A DNA stretch of 64,000 bases from Opitutia bacterium. GTDB taxonomy: Bacteria > Verrucomicrobiota > Verrucomicrobiia > Opitutales > Coraliomargaritaceae. The stretch is from the NCBI GenBank assembly GCA_029252625.1, contig JAQXBA010000004.1:1-64000 (forward strand), in the 5' to 3' direction. Positions 1 through 8,157 of the stretch are shown one piece after another; the stretch's first letter is position 1; each line of letters begins with the position of its first letter. Both the position numbers and the translations under genes were made by a program. The notes under the pieces are model-generated. The model was not told the DNA's origin, made no database searches, and saw only the letters and a list, made by a program, of their open reading frames with translations.

Positions 1-493
1 GTTTCCAGCGAATTAGGCTTGCGCCCAATCCCCTCAGAAGGCCGCAGAAAATGCGTGGCTTTTTCAACCTTGCCAAGCTCTTCCTTTTTACAACTCGTAC
101 GCTTTTATTTAGAGCGCGCGCAACGTGCTCTAATCAAGCCACTTACAGTTCATTAAAAACGCTACTGCGCCCCATTTAATCAGCATCGCAGCGCACGCGG
201 AGGGTGAATTCGCGGCGAAACGACCGCTTCAGCTTCATTTTAACGCGCAATTACCTGGCAACTAAAGCCCCTGATCAAAATCACCACATCAGCGAAACGT
301 GCCGGGCTCAACCCCAGCACCTTCGACTTACAAGCTACGACGGACAGGTCGGTTGAGTGTCGTTGAGCCGAACGGACGCGGGCTAAAGGTTTCGCGCGAC
401 TGCCGCACACAGATCGCGTCGTGAGGGGGGCATCGGAGCCATTGCAGACCTAGTGTCCGAGCTTGTTTCCGAATCCTGAGCTACCGCACCGAT
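1..493. other. Gene-poor left-edge region
   Basis: No convincing gene is seen here. Forward frame 1 stays open from base 1 to a TAA at 154-156 (51 codons), so it could be the tail of a gene entering from the left. I do not recognise the peptide, and an open frame of that length is expected by chance. A 62-codon reverse frame at 383-571 runs through the inverted repeat just downstream and looks spurious. The rest is upstream or downstream spacer of the sugar operon that ends at 590. Confidence 0.4.
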
Positions 494-559
494 CCAAAGT
501 CTCACGACTTCGGCGACACCGACACCATTTCTTTCGTAGCCGAAGTCGTGAGACTTTGG
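494..559. repeat. Perfect 21-bp inverted repeat, REP-like hairpin
   Basis: The arms at 494-514 (starting CCAAAGTCTCACG) and 539-559 (ending GTGAGACTTTGG) are exact reverse complements over 21 bases, with a 24-base loop. The element lies 30 bases beyond the stop of the isomerase gene, which is on the minus strand. No T-run follows on either strand, so it is not a classical intrinsic terminator. It may be a dispersed palindromic element, or an mRNA 3' end stabiliser for the operon. Confidence 0.75.
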
Positions 560-589
560 CCCGCACAACATAAGCTTAAGTGATACTCA

Positions 590-1996
590 TCAGCACACTG
601 TATTCACTTCGATACCGAGCAGCTCACCGAGCTTTTCGATCTTGCTACCGATATGCCCCACGCCGATCGCACAGTGATGGGACGGCCCGCCCTTGGACCA
701 GTCATTCATAAAGCTTTTGGCTCCAATACTGAATTTATAACGACTGTTGGTATTGCCGATCTGTAAAATCGGGCCCGGCACGGACTCCCCTTCAGCCAGT
801 TGCAACAGCACCGAACCATCGCGGCGCGTTACCACCGAAAGAAGCGTCACCGCCCCGTGCTGCACCGTCATCTGAATCGACAGTCCTTTACCGGGCTTGC
901 CGTGATAGACCGACAGCGGCACCAGCGCGACCCGCCCCTCGGCAATCGCAAAGTGCGCGGGGCCGTCGTGGCCGAGATAGACCACGTCATCCTTGAAGTC
1001 GGATAGATAAAATTCTGAGAACGAGCCGCCGACACCGAACAGATCCATGATCTTCATCGCCTGCACATTTTTAATCTCACACTCACCCGCGATCGGAACG
1101 TTGCGTCCGGTCAACAACGTATTGCCAGCAATCACGGAAGTAACGATATTTTCGTAGTCGCCCGCCCCTTCGTAGTAGTAAGCCATGGAGCCGAGCTTGT
1201 GCTTCGCAATCAATTGATCGAGTGCCACTGATGTCTGTGCCGCGCGCTCGATTTCCGACTGCTCACACTCATCGGACACCTCAAACTTCTCGTTAAACTC
1301 ATCGACCTTGGTGGCGATCTCGTCGGCCGTCACCGCTTTACGCAGTTCATTGAGTTCGCACATTTCCAACAGCTCAAAGTGATTACCAAAGATGGCCGAT
1401 TGCTGCGTGAGGTCGCTATACACATCGAGCATGCCACAGTAATAATGCCCGAGTACACCGACTCGATTCTCGCGCATTTCGGCGGCGACTTTGGCAGCAT
1501 CCACCCAGTCCTGAATCTCCTGCCACGCTTCGGCTTCCTGCATATAGCCAGTCACCACATGGTAGTCGATGCCTGTGCGGTTAAACACGCAAGCCAGCTC
1601 CGGCACGGAACAGGACTGACAATGCTCCAGCCAGACACCAGTCATTGTGCCGCGGTCACCGAGGGCATTGAACTTCTCATAGTCGAGTTGCGCGACTGGC
1701 TGGAGATTCAGCATCACCACTGGCACTTTGGTTTTCTGCACCACTGGTAACACCGTCGACGAGAGCGCATAGGTAGAAATAAACAGGAAGATCACTTCGA
1801 CATCTTCTTTTTTAAAGAGCGCCGACACCTCATGCGCCTTTTCCACATTATCCACCATGCCGCCATCCACCAACTCGGTGCCCATGCCCGCGATCCGGTC
1901 GCGGATCTCAGCGTGATAGCCATTTAAGTTGTCGAGTAGGCCGTCAAACTGCGGCCAGTAGGTATCGAGTCCGATTGAAAATATTCCTGCTTTCAT
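590..1996 (-). CDS. L-arabinose/L-fucose isomerase-family protein
   Basis: The 468-residue protein resembles the arabinose/fucose isomerase superfamily, which interconverts aldoses and ketoses with a divalent metal. Candidate metal or catalytic residues are E276 (YYYEG), E305 (AGECE), H343 (LGHDG) and a His cluster at H440/H441/H448. Their spacing is close to the Glu-Glu-His-His set of E. coli AraA (306/333/350/450). The start overlaps the stop of the upstream hydrolase gene by 4 bases (ATGA), which implies translational coupling. Neighbours are an exported hydrolase, a RhaT-type symporter and an AraC regulator, so it probably acts on a deoxy- or pentose sugar in the cytoplasm. The exact sugar cannot be read from the sequence; it is not a canonical AraA or FucI. 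Confidence 0.82.
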   Translation of the reverse strand: MKAGIFSIGLDTYWPQFDGLLDNLNGYHAEIRDRIAGMGTELVDGGMVDNVEKAHEVSALFKKEDVEVIFLFISTYALSSTVLPVVQKTKVPVVMLNLQPVAQLDYEKFNALGDRGTMTGVWLEHCQSCSVPELACVFNRTGIDYHVVTGYMQEAEAWQEIQDWVDAAKVAAEMRENRVGVLGHYYCGMLDVYSDLTQQSAIFGNHFELLEMCELNELRKAVTADEIATKVDEFNEKFEVSDECEQSEIERAAQTSVALDQLIAKHKLGSMAYYYEGAGDYENIVTSVIAGNTLLTGRNVPIAGECEIKNVQAMKIMDLFGVGGSFSEFYLSDFKDDVVYLGHDGPAHFAIAEGRVALVPLSVYHGKPGKGLSIQMTVQHGAVTLLSVVTRRDGSVLLQLAEGESVPGPILQIGNTNSRYKFSIGAKSFMNDWSKGGPSHHCAIGVGHIGSKIEKLGELLGIEVNTVC

Positions 1997-2781
1997 GATT
2001 GTTTCTCTTTTGACTGGTTAAAAATGAATTCGATTAAATCTTGATCCGTAAAAAATTCCGGCACTTCAGCGTGCCCCTTCCCGGGAACAATCGTCACATC
2101 GATCTCTCCGCCTATTTTTTCATAAGCCGCTTTAATTAACGCACTGTTATCGCGATACGGAACCACACTGTCGGAATCGCCGTGAATGAGAAATATCGGC
2201 ACGCCCGCGTTCGCGAGGCCGGCAAGATTTCCAGCCGGATTGAACGTACCCAGCTGTTTCAGGATCGCCTCTTCCGGCAGGCCATAATCCGCCAACACCG
2301 ACCGCTTCGAATTCTGCAATGGCCAGCTGGCGATGTTGCACACCGGATAAATGCCCGCAAACGCCCCGACCTTGCCTGGGTTACGGAACGCCCAGCACAG
2401 CAGCATCAGTCCACCCCGACTCTGCCCCAATAATACCGGCGTGGTCGAATACCCCTTTGCAACCATCGCATCGTAAAACCCGGTGAACTTTGCCGAGCTT
2501 TCCGGCGCACCGCGCACCTCGCCCAAATCATAGCCAGCGATCGCGATGCCCTGCGCAAGTAGTTGCTCGAAATAAAACTGCTGCGAACCATGCGGATAGT
2601 TTCGCAAGGTCGGCGCATACCAGACCCACGGATTGCCCGCCGCAGGCTGCTCAGGAGTCATCACAAATGCGCCCCGTGCGTTCACCTCAAACAACTCAGC
2701 CGGTAGCGGCAATTTGCTAATGGCGAACGCTGGGATCGAAAGCAACCCGAGCGCTGCGGTGTAAAGTGCTCTAAATTTCAT
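1993..2781 (-). CDS. Exported alpha/beta hydrolase (esterase/peptidase-like)
   Basis: This 262-residue protein opens with a signal peptide (MKFRALYTAALGLLSIPAFA). A longer in-frame start at 2928 exists but would overlap the symporter gene and hide the signal. The nucleophile elbow is GQSRGG. The acid and His are probably in HGDSDSVVPY and GKGHAE, giving a full Ser-Asp-His triad in the order of the prolyl-oligopeptidase/acetyl-xylan-esterase branch. It begins 5 bases after the symporter stop and overlaps the isomerase start by 4 bases, so all three genes form one operon. A role in removing ester groups from an incoming or periplasmic sugar is plausible but inferred. Confidence 0.82.
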   Translation of the reverse strand: MKFRALYTAALGLLSIPAFAISKLPLPAELFEVNARGAFVMTPEQPAAGNPWVWYAPTLRNYPHGSQQFYFEQLLAQGIAIAGYDLGEVRGAPESSAKFTGFYDAMVAKGYSTTPVLLGQSRGGLMLLCWAFRNPGKVGAFAGIYPVCNIASWPLQNSKRSVLADYGLPEEAILKQLGTFNPAGNLAGLANAGVPIFLIHGDSDSVVPYRDNSALIKAAYEKIGGEIDVTIVPGKGHAEVPEFFTDQDLIEFIFNQSKEKQS

Positions 2782-2786
2782 CTTAT

Positions 2787-3830
2787 TTAATGCCCTGCCG
2801 CAGCGCCCTGCAAGTAGTTGCCCAGCCCGATCAACACGGTGGAAAATGCGATCACCAGTATACCAGCCACCAAGATCCCGATGGTTTTCCGTTCGGCGCC
2901 CTGCCACTCCTTCAGGTAGAGGCTCCACAAATTACTAGCGATGATGATAAACGACATATGCAGCGTCCAACTGGTGAAGTCATATTGCCCCATCTTGGTC
3001 GAACCCATGCCGTAGAACATGAACTGCAGATACCACGTCACGCCAGCGATCGCCGCGAAGCTGAAATTCCTCTTCAGCGGGGCACTTTTGTCAGTATAGT
3101 CCTTCCAACTGCCCTTGGAGCCGATCAAGTATGCACACCACACCGCGTTGGTCACAAAACCACCGAGTAGCACCACGACTAGCACAGCATTGTTCACCCA
3201 CAACGAATCCGTGCCCGATGCCGCCGCCGACTCGGCGATCGGCTTGCCCGCCGCAAAAGCGAAGGCCATACAGGCGCTCATCAGCCCGGCAAAACCGGCA
3301 ACCAACAACCCGCGGCCGAGATGAAAATCCTGCTTAGCTTCTTCCTCTTTAGTCAGCGCCGCTTCTTTTAAATGCCCCGCCATACCGCACAAGCCGATGC
3401 CGAGCACACAGACCAAAATGCCAGACAGCACCACCCAGCCTGGAACGGTCCTCAGCAGCGTAATAATACTGCCATCATGAATCGCCGGAATCAACGTGCC
3501 GAACACCGCACAAAACCCCAACGCCACTCCATAGCCGAGTGACATGCCGAGATAACGCACCGACAGGCCGAAGGTCAGCCCGCCGCCCCCCCACAGTAAG
3601 CCGAACAAAAAGGTCCATGCCAGCGTGACCGGTGGCGCACTCAAAATCGCGCCAAACAAATCGGGCACCGTCAACAGCGCGACTACCAGCGGCGCGATGA
3701 TCCATGAAAAGAATCCGTTTACAATCCAACCGCTCTCCCAGGACCACTTTTGGATCTGTTTGAGCGGTAGATAAAAACTCCCCGCGGCGAAGCCGCCGAT
3801 GGCGTGAAAAATAACTCCAAGTATGACCAT
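2787..3830 (-). CDS. RhaT-family sugar/proton symporter
   Basis: The 347-residue polytopic membrane protein matches the L-rhamnose/H+ symporter family in length (about 344 in E. coli) and layout. It has about ten hydrophobic segments, starting MVILGVIFHAIGGFAAGSFY, with the conserved stretches WIVNGFFSWIIAPL and GLLWGGGGLTFGLSVRYLG. The start at 3830 was chosen over an upstream one at 3929 because it begins at the first helix and leaves room for a divergent promoter. As first gene of the operon it likely brings the sugar used by the downstream isomerase across the inner membrane. Rhamnose specificity is suggested by family only. Confidence 0.85.
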   Translation of the reverse strand: MVILGVIFHAIGGFAAGSFYLPLKQIQKWSWESGWIVNGFFSWIIAPLVVALLTVPDLFGAILSAPPVTLAWTFLFGLLWGGGGLTFGLSVRYLGMSLGYGVALGFCAVFGTLIPAIHDGSIITLLRTVPGWVVLSGILVCVLGIGLCGMAGHLKEAALTKEEEAKQDFHLGRGLLVAGFAGLMSACMAFAFAAGKPIAESAAASGTDSLWVNNAVLVVVLLGGFVTNAVWCAYLIGSKGSWKDYTDKSAPLKRNFSFAAIAGVTWYLQFMFYGMGSTKMGQYDFTSWTLHMSFIIIASNLWSLYLKEWQGAERKTIGILVAGILVIAFSTVLIGLGNYLQGAAAGH

Positions 3831-3939
3831 ATGAATTTCGATGATTGCCGCCCATGGATTGGACGTATGCGACAGTCTACAGCATTCGTGAGAATTTCCA
3901 ATGGACAGAATGCTATGTTTTTTGCACATTTTGACTGGT
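3831..3939. promoter_or_regulatory. Divergent control region of the first sugar locus
   Basis: These 109 bases separate the start of the symporter operon (minus) from the AraC regulator (plus), so both promoters must lie here. AraC-family activators usually bind such intergenic regions. I see no strong consensus promoter or clear operator repeat. Confidence 0.5.
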
Positions 3940-4833
3940 ATGAATCAACCCGACAAAGCCTGGTCCTGCTACCTGCCGCAATCTCCCGCAGCGGTAGCTT
4001 GGGGGCTATACATCCTCGATGCCGGCTACACCCTGATTGCACCGAACACCCCCTACCCGCCAGGCGAGCATCCCGACGATCACATGTTTTGCTGGGAAAA
4101 CGGGCGCACGCTCGAGAGCTTCACGCTCGTTTACATCACGCGCGGCAGCGGTAAGTTAGAATCGCAAAGCGGCGGCCCCCACACGATCAACGCCGGCGAC
4201 CTGTTCATCCTCTACCCCGGCGAATGGCATCGCTTTCAGCCCGCCCCCGAAAAGGGATGGGATGAACACTGGGTGGAATTCGACGGCGAGCAAGCGCGCC
4301 GCATCATGCGCAACCCCGCGTTCTCGCCGAAGCAACCGGTGCACCCGATCGGCGCTGATGATCAGATCCTGCGACTGTTCATCGAGATCAGCGAAGCCAC
4401 CCAAACGCAACCTCCCGGATTTGAACAGATCATCGCGACACAGGCATCGCAGATTGTCGCCCGCTTGCTGGCGCGCCTGCAATACAGCAGCCCCGAAACC
4501 CGCGACATGGAGTCACGCATTCGCCGCGCCTGTTTGCACATTTTACAAAATGCGGAACAAACGATCGACACCCCGCAGCTATCCCGTGAATTAGGCATCA
4601 GCCATTCCGCATTCCGCAATCACTTCAAACAGATCACCGGCCTGCCGCCCGGCCAATATCAGATCCAAATCAGGCTCAACAAGGCGCGCCGCCTACTGCG
4701 CAACACCCCGCTGTCTATCAAGGACATTGCCGAACAGCTCGGCTTCGAATCGATCTACTACTTCTCCCGCCTGTTTAAAAAGAAAACCGGTTGCTCCCCC
4801 CTCGCCTACCGTAAACAAGGCGCGTTTGATTGA
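3940..4833 (+). CDS. AraC-family transcriptional regulator
   Basis: The 297-residue protein has an N-terminal cupin-like effector domain (a run of small beta motifs including GDLFILYPGEWHRF) and a C-terminal pair of helix-turn-helix motifs. The second includes the family signature IKDIAEQLGFESIYYFSRLFKKKTGCSPLAYR. The start at 3940 (MNQPDKAW) is preferred; an in-frame ATG at 3901 adds 13 residues unlike the family. Divergent placement next to the RhaT-type operon suggests that it senses the sugar or its derivative and activates that operon. Confidence 0.9.
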   Translation: MNQPDKAWSCYLPQSPAAVAWGLYILDAGYTLIAPNTPYPPGEHPDDHMFCWENGRTLESFTLVYITRGSGKLESQSGGPHTINAGDLFILYPGEWHRFQPAPEKGWDEHWVEFDGEQARRIMRNPAFSPKQPVHPIGADDQILRLFIEISEATQTQPPGFEQIIATQASQIVARLLARLQYSSPETRDMESRIRRACLHILQNAEQTIDTPQLSRELGISHSAFRNHFKQITGLPPGQYQIQIRLNKARRLLRNTPLSIKDIAEQLGFESIYYFSRLFKKKTGCSPLAYRKQGAFD

Positions 4834-4877
4834 GGGAATGAACTGTTTCTGAGCTCAACACCAGACAGCGCGACCGA

Positions 4878-5552
4878 CTACTTGTAATTTGCCACATAGA
4901 GCAAATACGCGGCACGCTTAGACCCTGCGTGCACCTTCGCTGGTACCTTCGAGACACGGAACCCCGCCCGCTTCAGCCGATCCTCAAACTTAATATCAGG
5001 CCCAGCAGACCAAAACACTGCACGACCTTTCGGCGTTAATGAGCCACGCAACCAGCGCAGTCCGGAGTTCGAATACAGCGATGCATTCGTCTCCGAAACC
5101 ATCGCGACAGGCCCGTTGTCTACATCTAACAAAATCACGTCGTAGCGCTCGCGGTCTGCCTTTTTCACATACGCAACCACATCAGTCGTATGAATCTCAA
5201 GACGAGGGTCATCCAGCATCTCACCATTCAAAGACTTCAGATACTCACGATTCCAGGCCACCATCTCTGGCAGCAACTCTACCAGTTCCACCGTCACCGC
5301 AGGTCCAACATTTTCGAGCACACTGCGCAAGGTAAAGCCCAGCCCAAGTCCGCCGATCAGAACGCGTGCTTCGGCATCCTTATCCAACAGCTCGACGCCG
5401 ATTTCTCCTAATAAAATCTCCGACGCATTTGCGCCCGAGTGCATCAGCTCCTGCCCAGCATAGCTGATACAATACGAACCATCATGCTCATAGAGCGTCA
5501 TCGCCCCTCCATCGGCAGTCGTCGACTCAGCGAGTTTAACACGTGGCTTCAT
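4878..5552 (-). CDS. Spermidine synthase-like SAM-fold protein
   Basis: The 224-residue protein has the Rossmann methyltransferase/aminopropyltransferase fold. The nucleotide loop is LIGGLGLGFTLR, followed by the acidic end of strand 2 (VELVELLPEMV) and DVILLDVDNGP for the active-site region. It is similar to the spermidine-synthase-like proteins (COG0421 type) that many bacteria carry without polyamine function. The usual DGxxQ motif of true SpeE is not evident, so aminopropyl transfer is uncertain. It ends convergently with the AraC gene and lies 38 bases downstream of the rluA-type gene on the same strand. Confidence 0.75.
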   Translation of the reverse strand: MKPRVKLAESTTADGGAMTLYEHDGSYCISYAGQELMHSGANASEILLGEIGVELLDKDAEARVLIGGLGLGFTLRSVLENVGPAVTVELVELLPEMVAWNREYLKSLNGEMLDDPRLEIHTTDVVAYVKKADRERYDVILLDVDNGPVAMVSETNASLYSNSGLRWLRGSLTPKGRAVFWSAGPDIKFEDRLKRAGFRVSKVPAKVHAGSKRAAYLLYVANYK

Positions 5553-5590
5553 AGTAGAATTCCTCTCTTCAATTTACAATCCACGGCGAC

Positions 5591-6610
5591 CTACTGGCCC
5601 TCGGACTTATCGCGCAGCATCGTCTCCAGATCAGCCAAGTCGCGCGTGAATTTACAAGTAAACCGACGCATCTTGCCCGTTTCAGGATGCACCAAGCCGA
5701 GGCTCGAAGCATGCAGCGCCTGACGTTGCACATCGTAAGGCATGCCGCCCTTGTTTTCCAACGCCGACTTATAATCTGGGTGATAGTGACGATCGCCGAG
5801 TAACGGCACGCCGGCATTGGCTGCGTGAATGCGCAGCTGATGCTTCAATCCAGTCTGCAAACGCAGGCGGAGCTTACTGACCGTATGACGCTGCCCCTTA
5901 ACCGCAGTCGGCCACGAATACTCCTCCACGACTTCATACTGGCTAATCGCCTCCGTCGCACCTGGCTCTTCAGTTGCAAAAACAGTCTGATACATGCCCT
6001 CTTCATCGAGGCGGAACCAAGCGCGCCATTCACCACGTTGCTGGTCCAACTTGCCATCGCCGATCGCCATATATTCGCGCAGAAAAGTATGATCGCGCAC
6101 CTGACGAACCAACGACTCGCGGGCCTTGGGATTCATCGCAAAACAAATAATACCACTGGTATATTGATCCAATCGGTGCACCGGCAGGGGAATCAGGCGC
6201 TTACGATGCACGCCCTTCTGCTGGTCTAGCTCAGTCGCACCTTTGCCTTGTAAAAACTTCTCCAACACAGTCAACGCAGACACTTGATTACTCCCCGGCA
6301 CAGGAACCGACAACAAGCCTGCTCCCTTATTTACAATCGCCAACGAGCTATCAATATAGAGCAAAGTGGCTTGTGCGTGAATGCGTGTTGGCAAATGCCG
6401 AAAAAAGACCGGCGGTAGCGTGCCCCCCATCGACAGCCGATCACCTGGATTTGCTAGTTTCTCATGCGGCTTCTTAATGACCACTCCATCTAATTGAATG
6501 CGTCCCTTCGCGAACCAATCCTTTAGGCGCTTACGCGGACTATCCGGATAGCGCTCACTGAGCCACTCCAATGCTGGTTTCACCTCCGGTTCATTTTCGC
6601 TGTCTGACAT
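5591..6610 (-). CDS. RluA-family pseudouridine synthase
   Basis: This 339-residue enzyme isomerises uridine in rRNA or tRNA. An N-terminal S4-like RNA-binding segment (residues about 20-62, RKRLKDWFAKGRIQLDG) precedes the catalytic domain. That domain has the hallmark HRLDQYTSG with catalytic D148, and the later motifs LRLQTGLKHQLRIHAA and DRHY. The start at 6610 (MSDSENE) is chosen because the upstream in-frame stretch is low-complexity and unlike the family. The RNA position modified (RluC/RluD-type 23S or other) cannot be decided. Confidence 0.88.
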   Translation of the reverse strand: MSDSENEPEVKPALEWLSERYPDSPRKRLKDWFAKGRIQLDGVVIKKPHEKLANPGDRLSMGGTLPPVFFRHLPTRIHAQATLLYIDSSLAIVNKGAGLLSVPVPGSNQVSALTVLEKFLQGKGATELDQQKGVHRKRLIPLPVHRLDQYTSGIICFAMNPKARESLVRQVRDHTFLREYMAIGDGKLDQQRGEWRAWFRLDEEGMYQTVFATEEPGATEAISQYEVVEEYSWPTAVKGQRHTVSKLRLRLQTGLKHQLRIHAANAGVPLLGDRHYHPDYKSALENKGGMPYDVQRQALHASSLGLVHPETGKMRRFTCKFTRDLADLETMLRDKSEGQ

Positions 6611-6813
6611 AGCCGCACTCTTTAGTGCCAAACCACGAAGATCAACCCTCAAGCATACAAGCAGCAGATCCAATTTCACCACCAATAAAAAACACCGGCC
6701 ATCAACCACCACAGATACCATCCGCAGCCAATTGACCCTCTATTAAAAACCCATACAATTAAGCCATAAGACAAACGCACAGTCGCATCCACTCACTCAA
6801 ACAAAACACCGCC

Positions 6814-8076
6814 ATGTTTAATCATAAGAAAACCGATATCGTCGTCCTCGGCGCGGGCCCAGTAGGGCTGATCGCAGCCCACGCTCTAGCAAGTCGTAAT
6901 ATCGATTACGTACTACTCGACCGCCAACAACGCACCAATATTCACAGCTACGCGCTCGCCCTACATCCCGACACACTCGAACTGCTCGACTCTTTTGGCC
7001 TCGCAGAACGCATTCTCGAAAATTCACTTCAGCTATCAACAGTTAGCATCTACGAAGAGAATCTTCCCAAAACTAAACTCGACTATACTAGGCTGCCGCT
7101 TAAATACCCATTCCTGACTGTCATCAGCCAAGGGGAGCTCGAGAAAATCCTAGCCGATACCTTAAAAAAGAAGTCGCACAAACCTCTCTGGAACCATCGC
7201 GTGCGATTTATCGAAGAGCAGGGAAATGCACTCAACATCTCAGTAGATCGACTATCCGAGGGCATGACCGGCTACGCAGTCGCACATATTGAAACACAAA
7301 TCGACAAGATCCTAGACTACCAAGCGAACTATTTAATCGGAGCTGACGGGCATGAGTCCGTGGCACGACGCATCGCTGGTATCGACTTCCCTGAAGTAAG
7401 CCCCAGCGCAGACTATGCGGTCTTCGAATTCAAGACCGACGCAGACCTGCCCAACGAAATGCGCCTCATCATCAAGGACAACAAAACACATGTTTACTGG
7501 CCACTGCCCAACGGTCACTGCCGATGGAGTTTTCAGGTCGATCATGGCGTGGCCTCGAATCACTCACGGGAAAAAGACCATAAATTCAAGCCAATCAACA
7601 ACAGCGGTTCGCCACTTTTAGATCACCAGCACTTGAACACCTTCTTGGCTGACAATGCCCCATGGTTCACAGGTTCGGTCGAAGACCTTAGCTGGAGAAT
7701 ACTGGTGAACTTCGAGCATCACCTAGCCAACTCCTTCGGAAAGGATCGCATCTGGCTCGCCGGCGACTCCGCGCACACGACGCCTCATGCAGGTATCCTA
7801 AGCATGAATGTTGGCATGCGTGAAGCAGTCGAACTCGTCGACATTTTGAGCACCACCGACACTCACCTCGAACGCCAAAAGGCTCTAGCCGACTACAACG
7901 AGCAACGCCTCGTAGACTGGCAACGCCTACTCGATCTCGACCACCATATTTACGCAGTCGACCAAACCGCGCGCTGGGCGCTCGGCCATCGCAACAATCT
8001 GATCGGCAATATTCCAGCCAGCGGTGAAACACTCAGCGAACTGCTCGCCCAATTACATCTCATCGACGCCGCCTAA
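6814..8076 (+). CDS. FAD-dependent aromatic monooxygenase-type oxidoreductase
   Basis: The 420-residue protein belongs to the PheA/TfdB/UbiH flavoprotein hydroxylase family. It has the FAD dinucleotide motif GAGPVG at residues 13-18, the DG motif (YLIGADGHES) and the FAD ribityl motif GDSAHTTPHAG near residue 316. These enzymes hydroxylate aromatic or polyketide rings with NAD(P)H and O2. No aromatic catabolic genes are adjacent, so the substrate is unknown. The gene stands alone on the plus strand, divergent from the rluA-type gene. Confidence 0.85.
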   Translation: MFNHKKTDIVVLGAGPVGLIAAHALASRNIDYVLLDRQQRTNIHSYALALHPDTLELLDSFGLAERILENSLQLSTVSIYEENLPKTKLDYTRLPLKYPFLTVISQGELEKILADTLKKKSHKPLWNHRVRFIEEQGNALNISVDRLSEGMTGYAVAHIETQIDKILDYQANYLIGADGHESVARRIAGIDFPEVSPSADYAVFEFKTDADLPNEMRLIIKDNKTHVYWPLPNGHCRWSFQVDHGVASNHSREKDHKFKPINNSGSPLLDHQHLNTFLADNAPWFTGSVEDLSWRILVNFEHHLANSFGKDRIWLAGDSAHTTPHAGILSMNVGMREAVELVDILSTTDTHLERQKALADYNEQRLVDWQRLLDLDHHIYAVDQTARWALGHRNNLIGNIPASGETLSELLAQLHLIDAA

Positions 8077-8132
8077 GCAGAAGCAGAAAAACCGATTACA
8101 TGCCACTTGTCAAAAGCGACGCCTCTAGATTA

Positions 8133-8155
8133 ACTGTATTCACACCCGATACAGT
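8133..8155. promoter_or_regulatory. Inverted repeat just upstream of a start codon
   Basis: ACTGTAT at 8133-8139 and ATACAGT at 8149-8155 are perfect 7-base arms with a 9-base loop, ending 2 bases before the ATG at 8158. No Shine-Dalgarno sequence is evident between repeat and start. It could be an operator or an RNA hairpin affecting translation initiation. Confidence 0.45.
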
Positions 8156-8157
8156 AG

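Noticed and set aside
1-156. Open frame entering from the left edge on the plus strand
   Set aside because: Only 51 codons, no recognised motif; such length is expected by chance, so not called as a gene.
383-571. 62-codon reverse frame upstream of the isomerase gene
   Set aside because: It runs through both arms of the perfect inverted repeat and has no recognisable protein features; probably chance.
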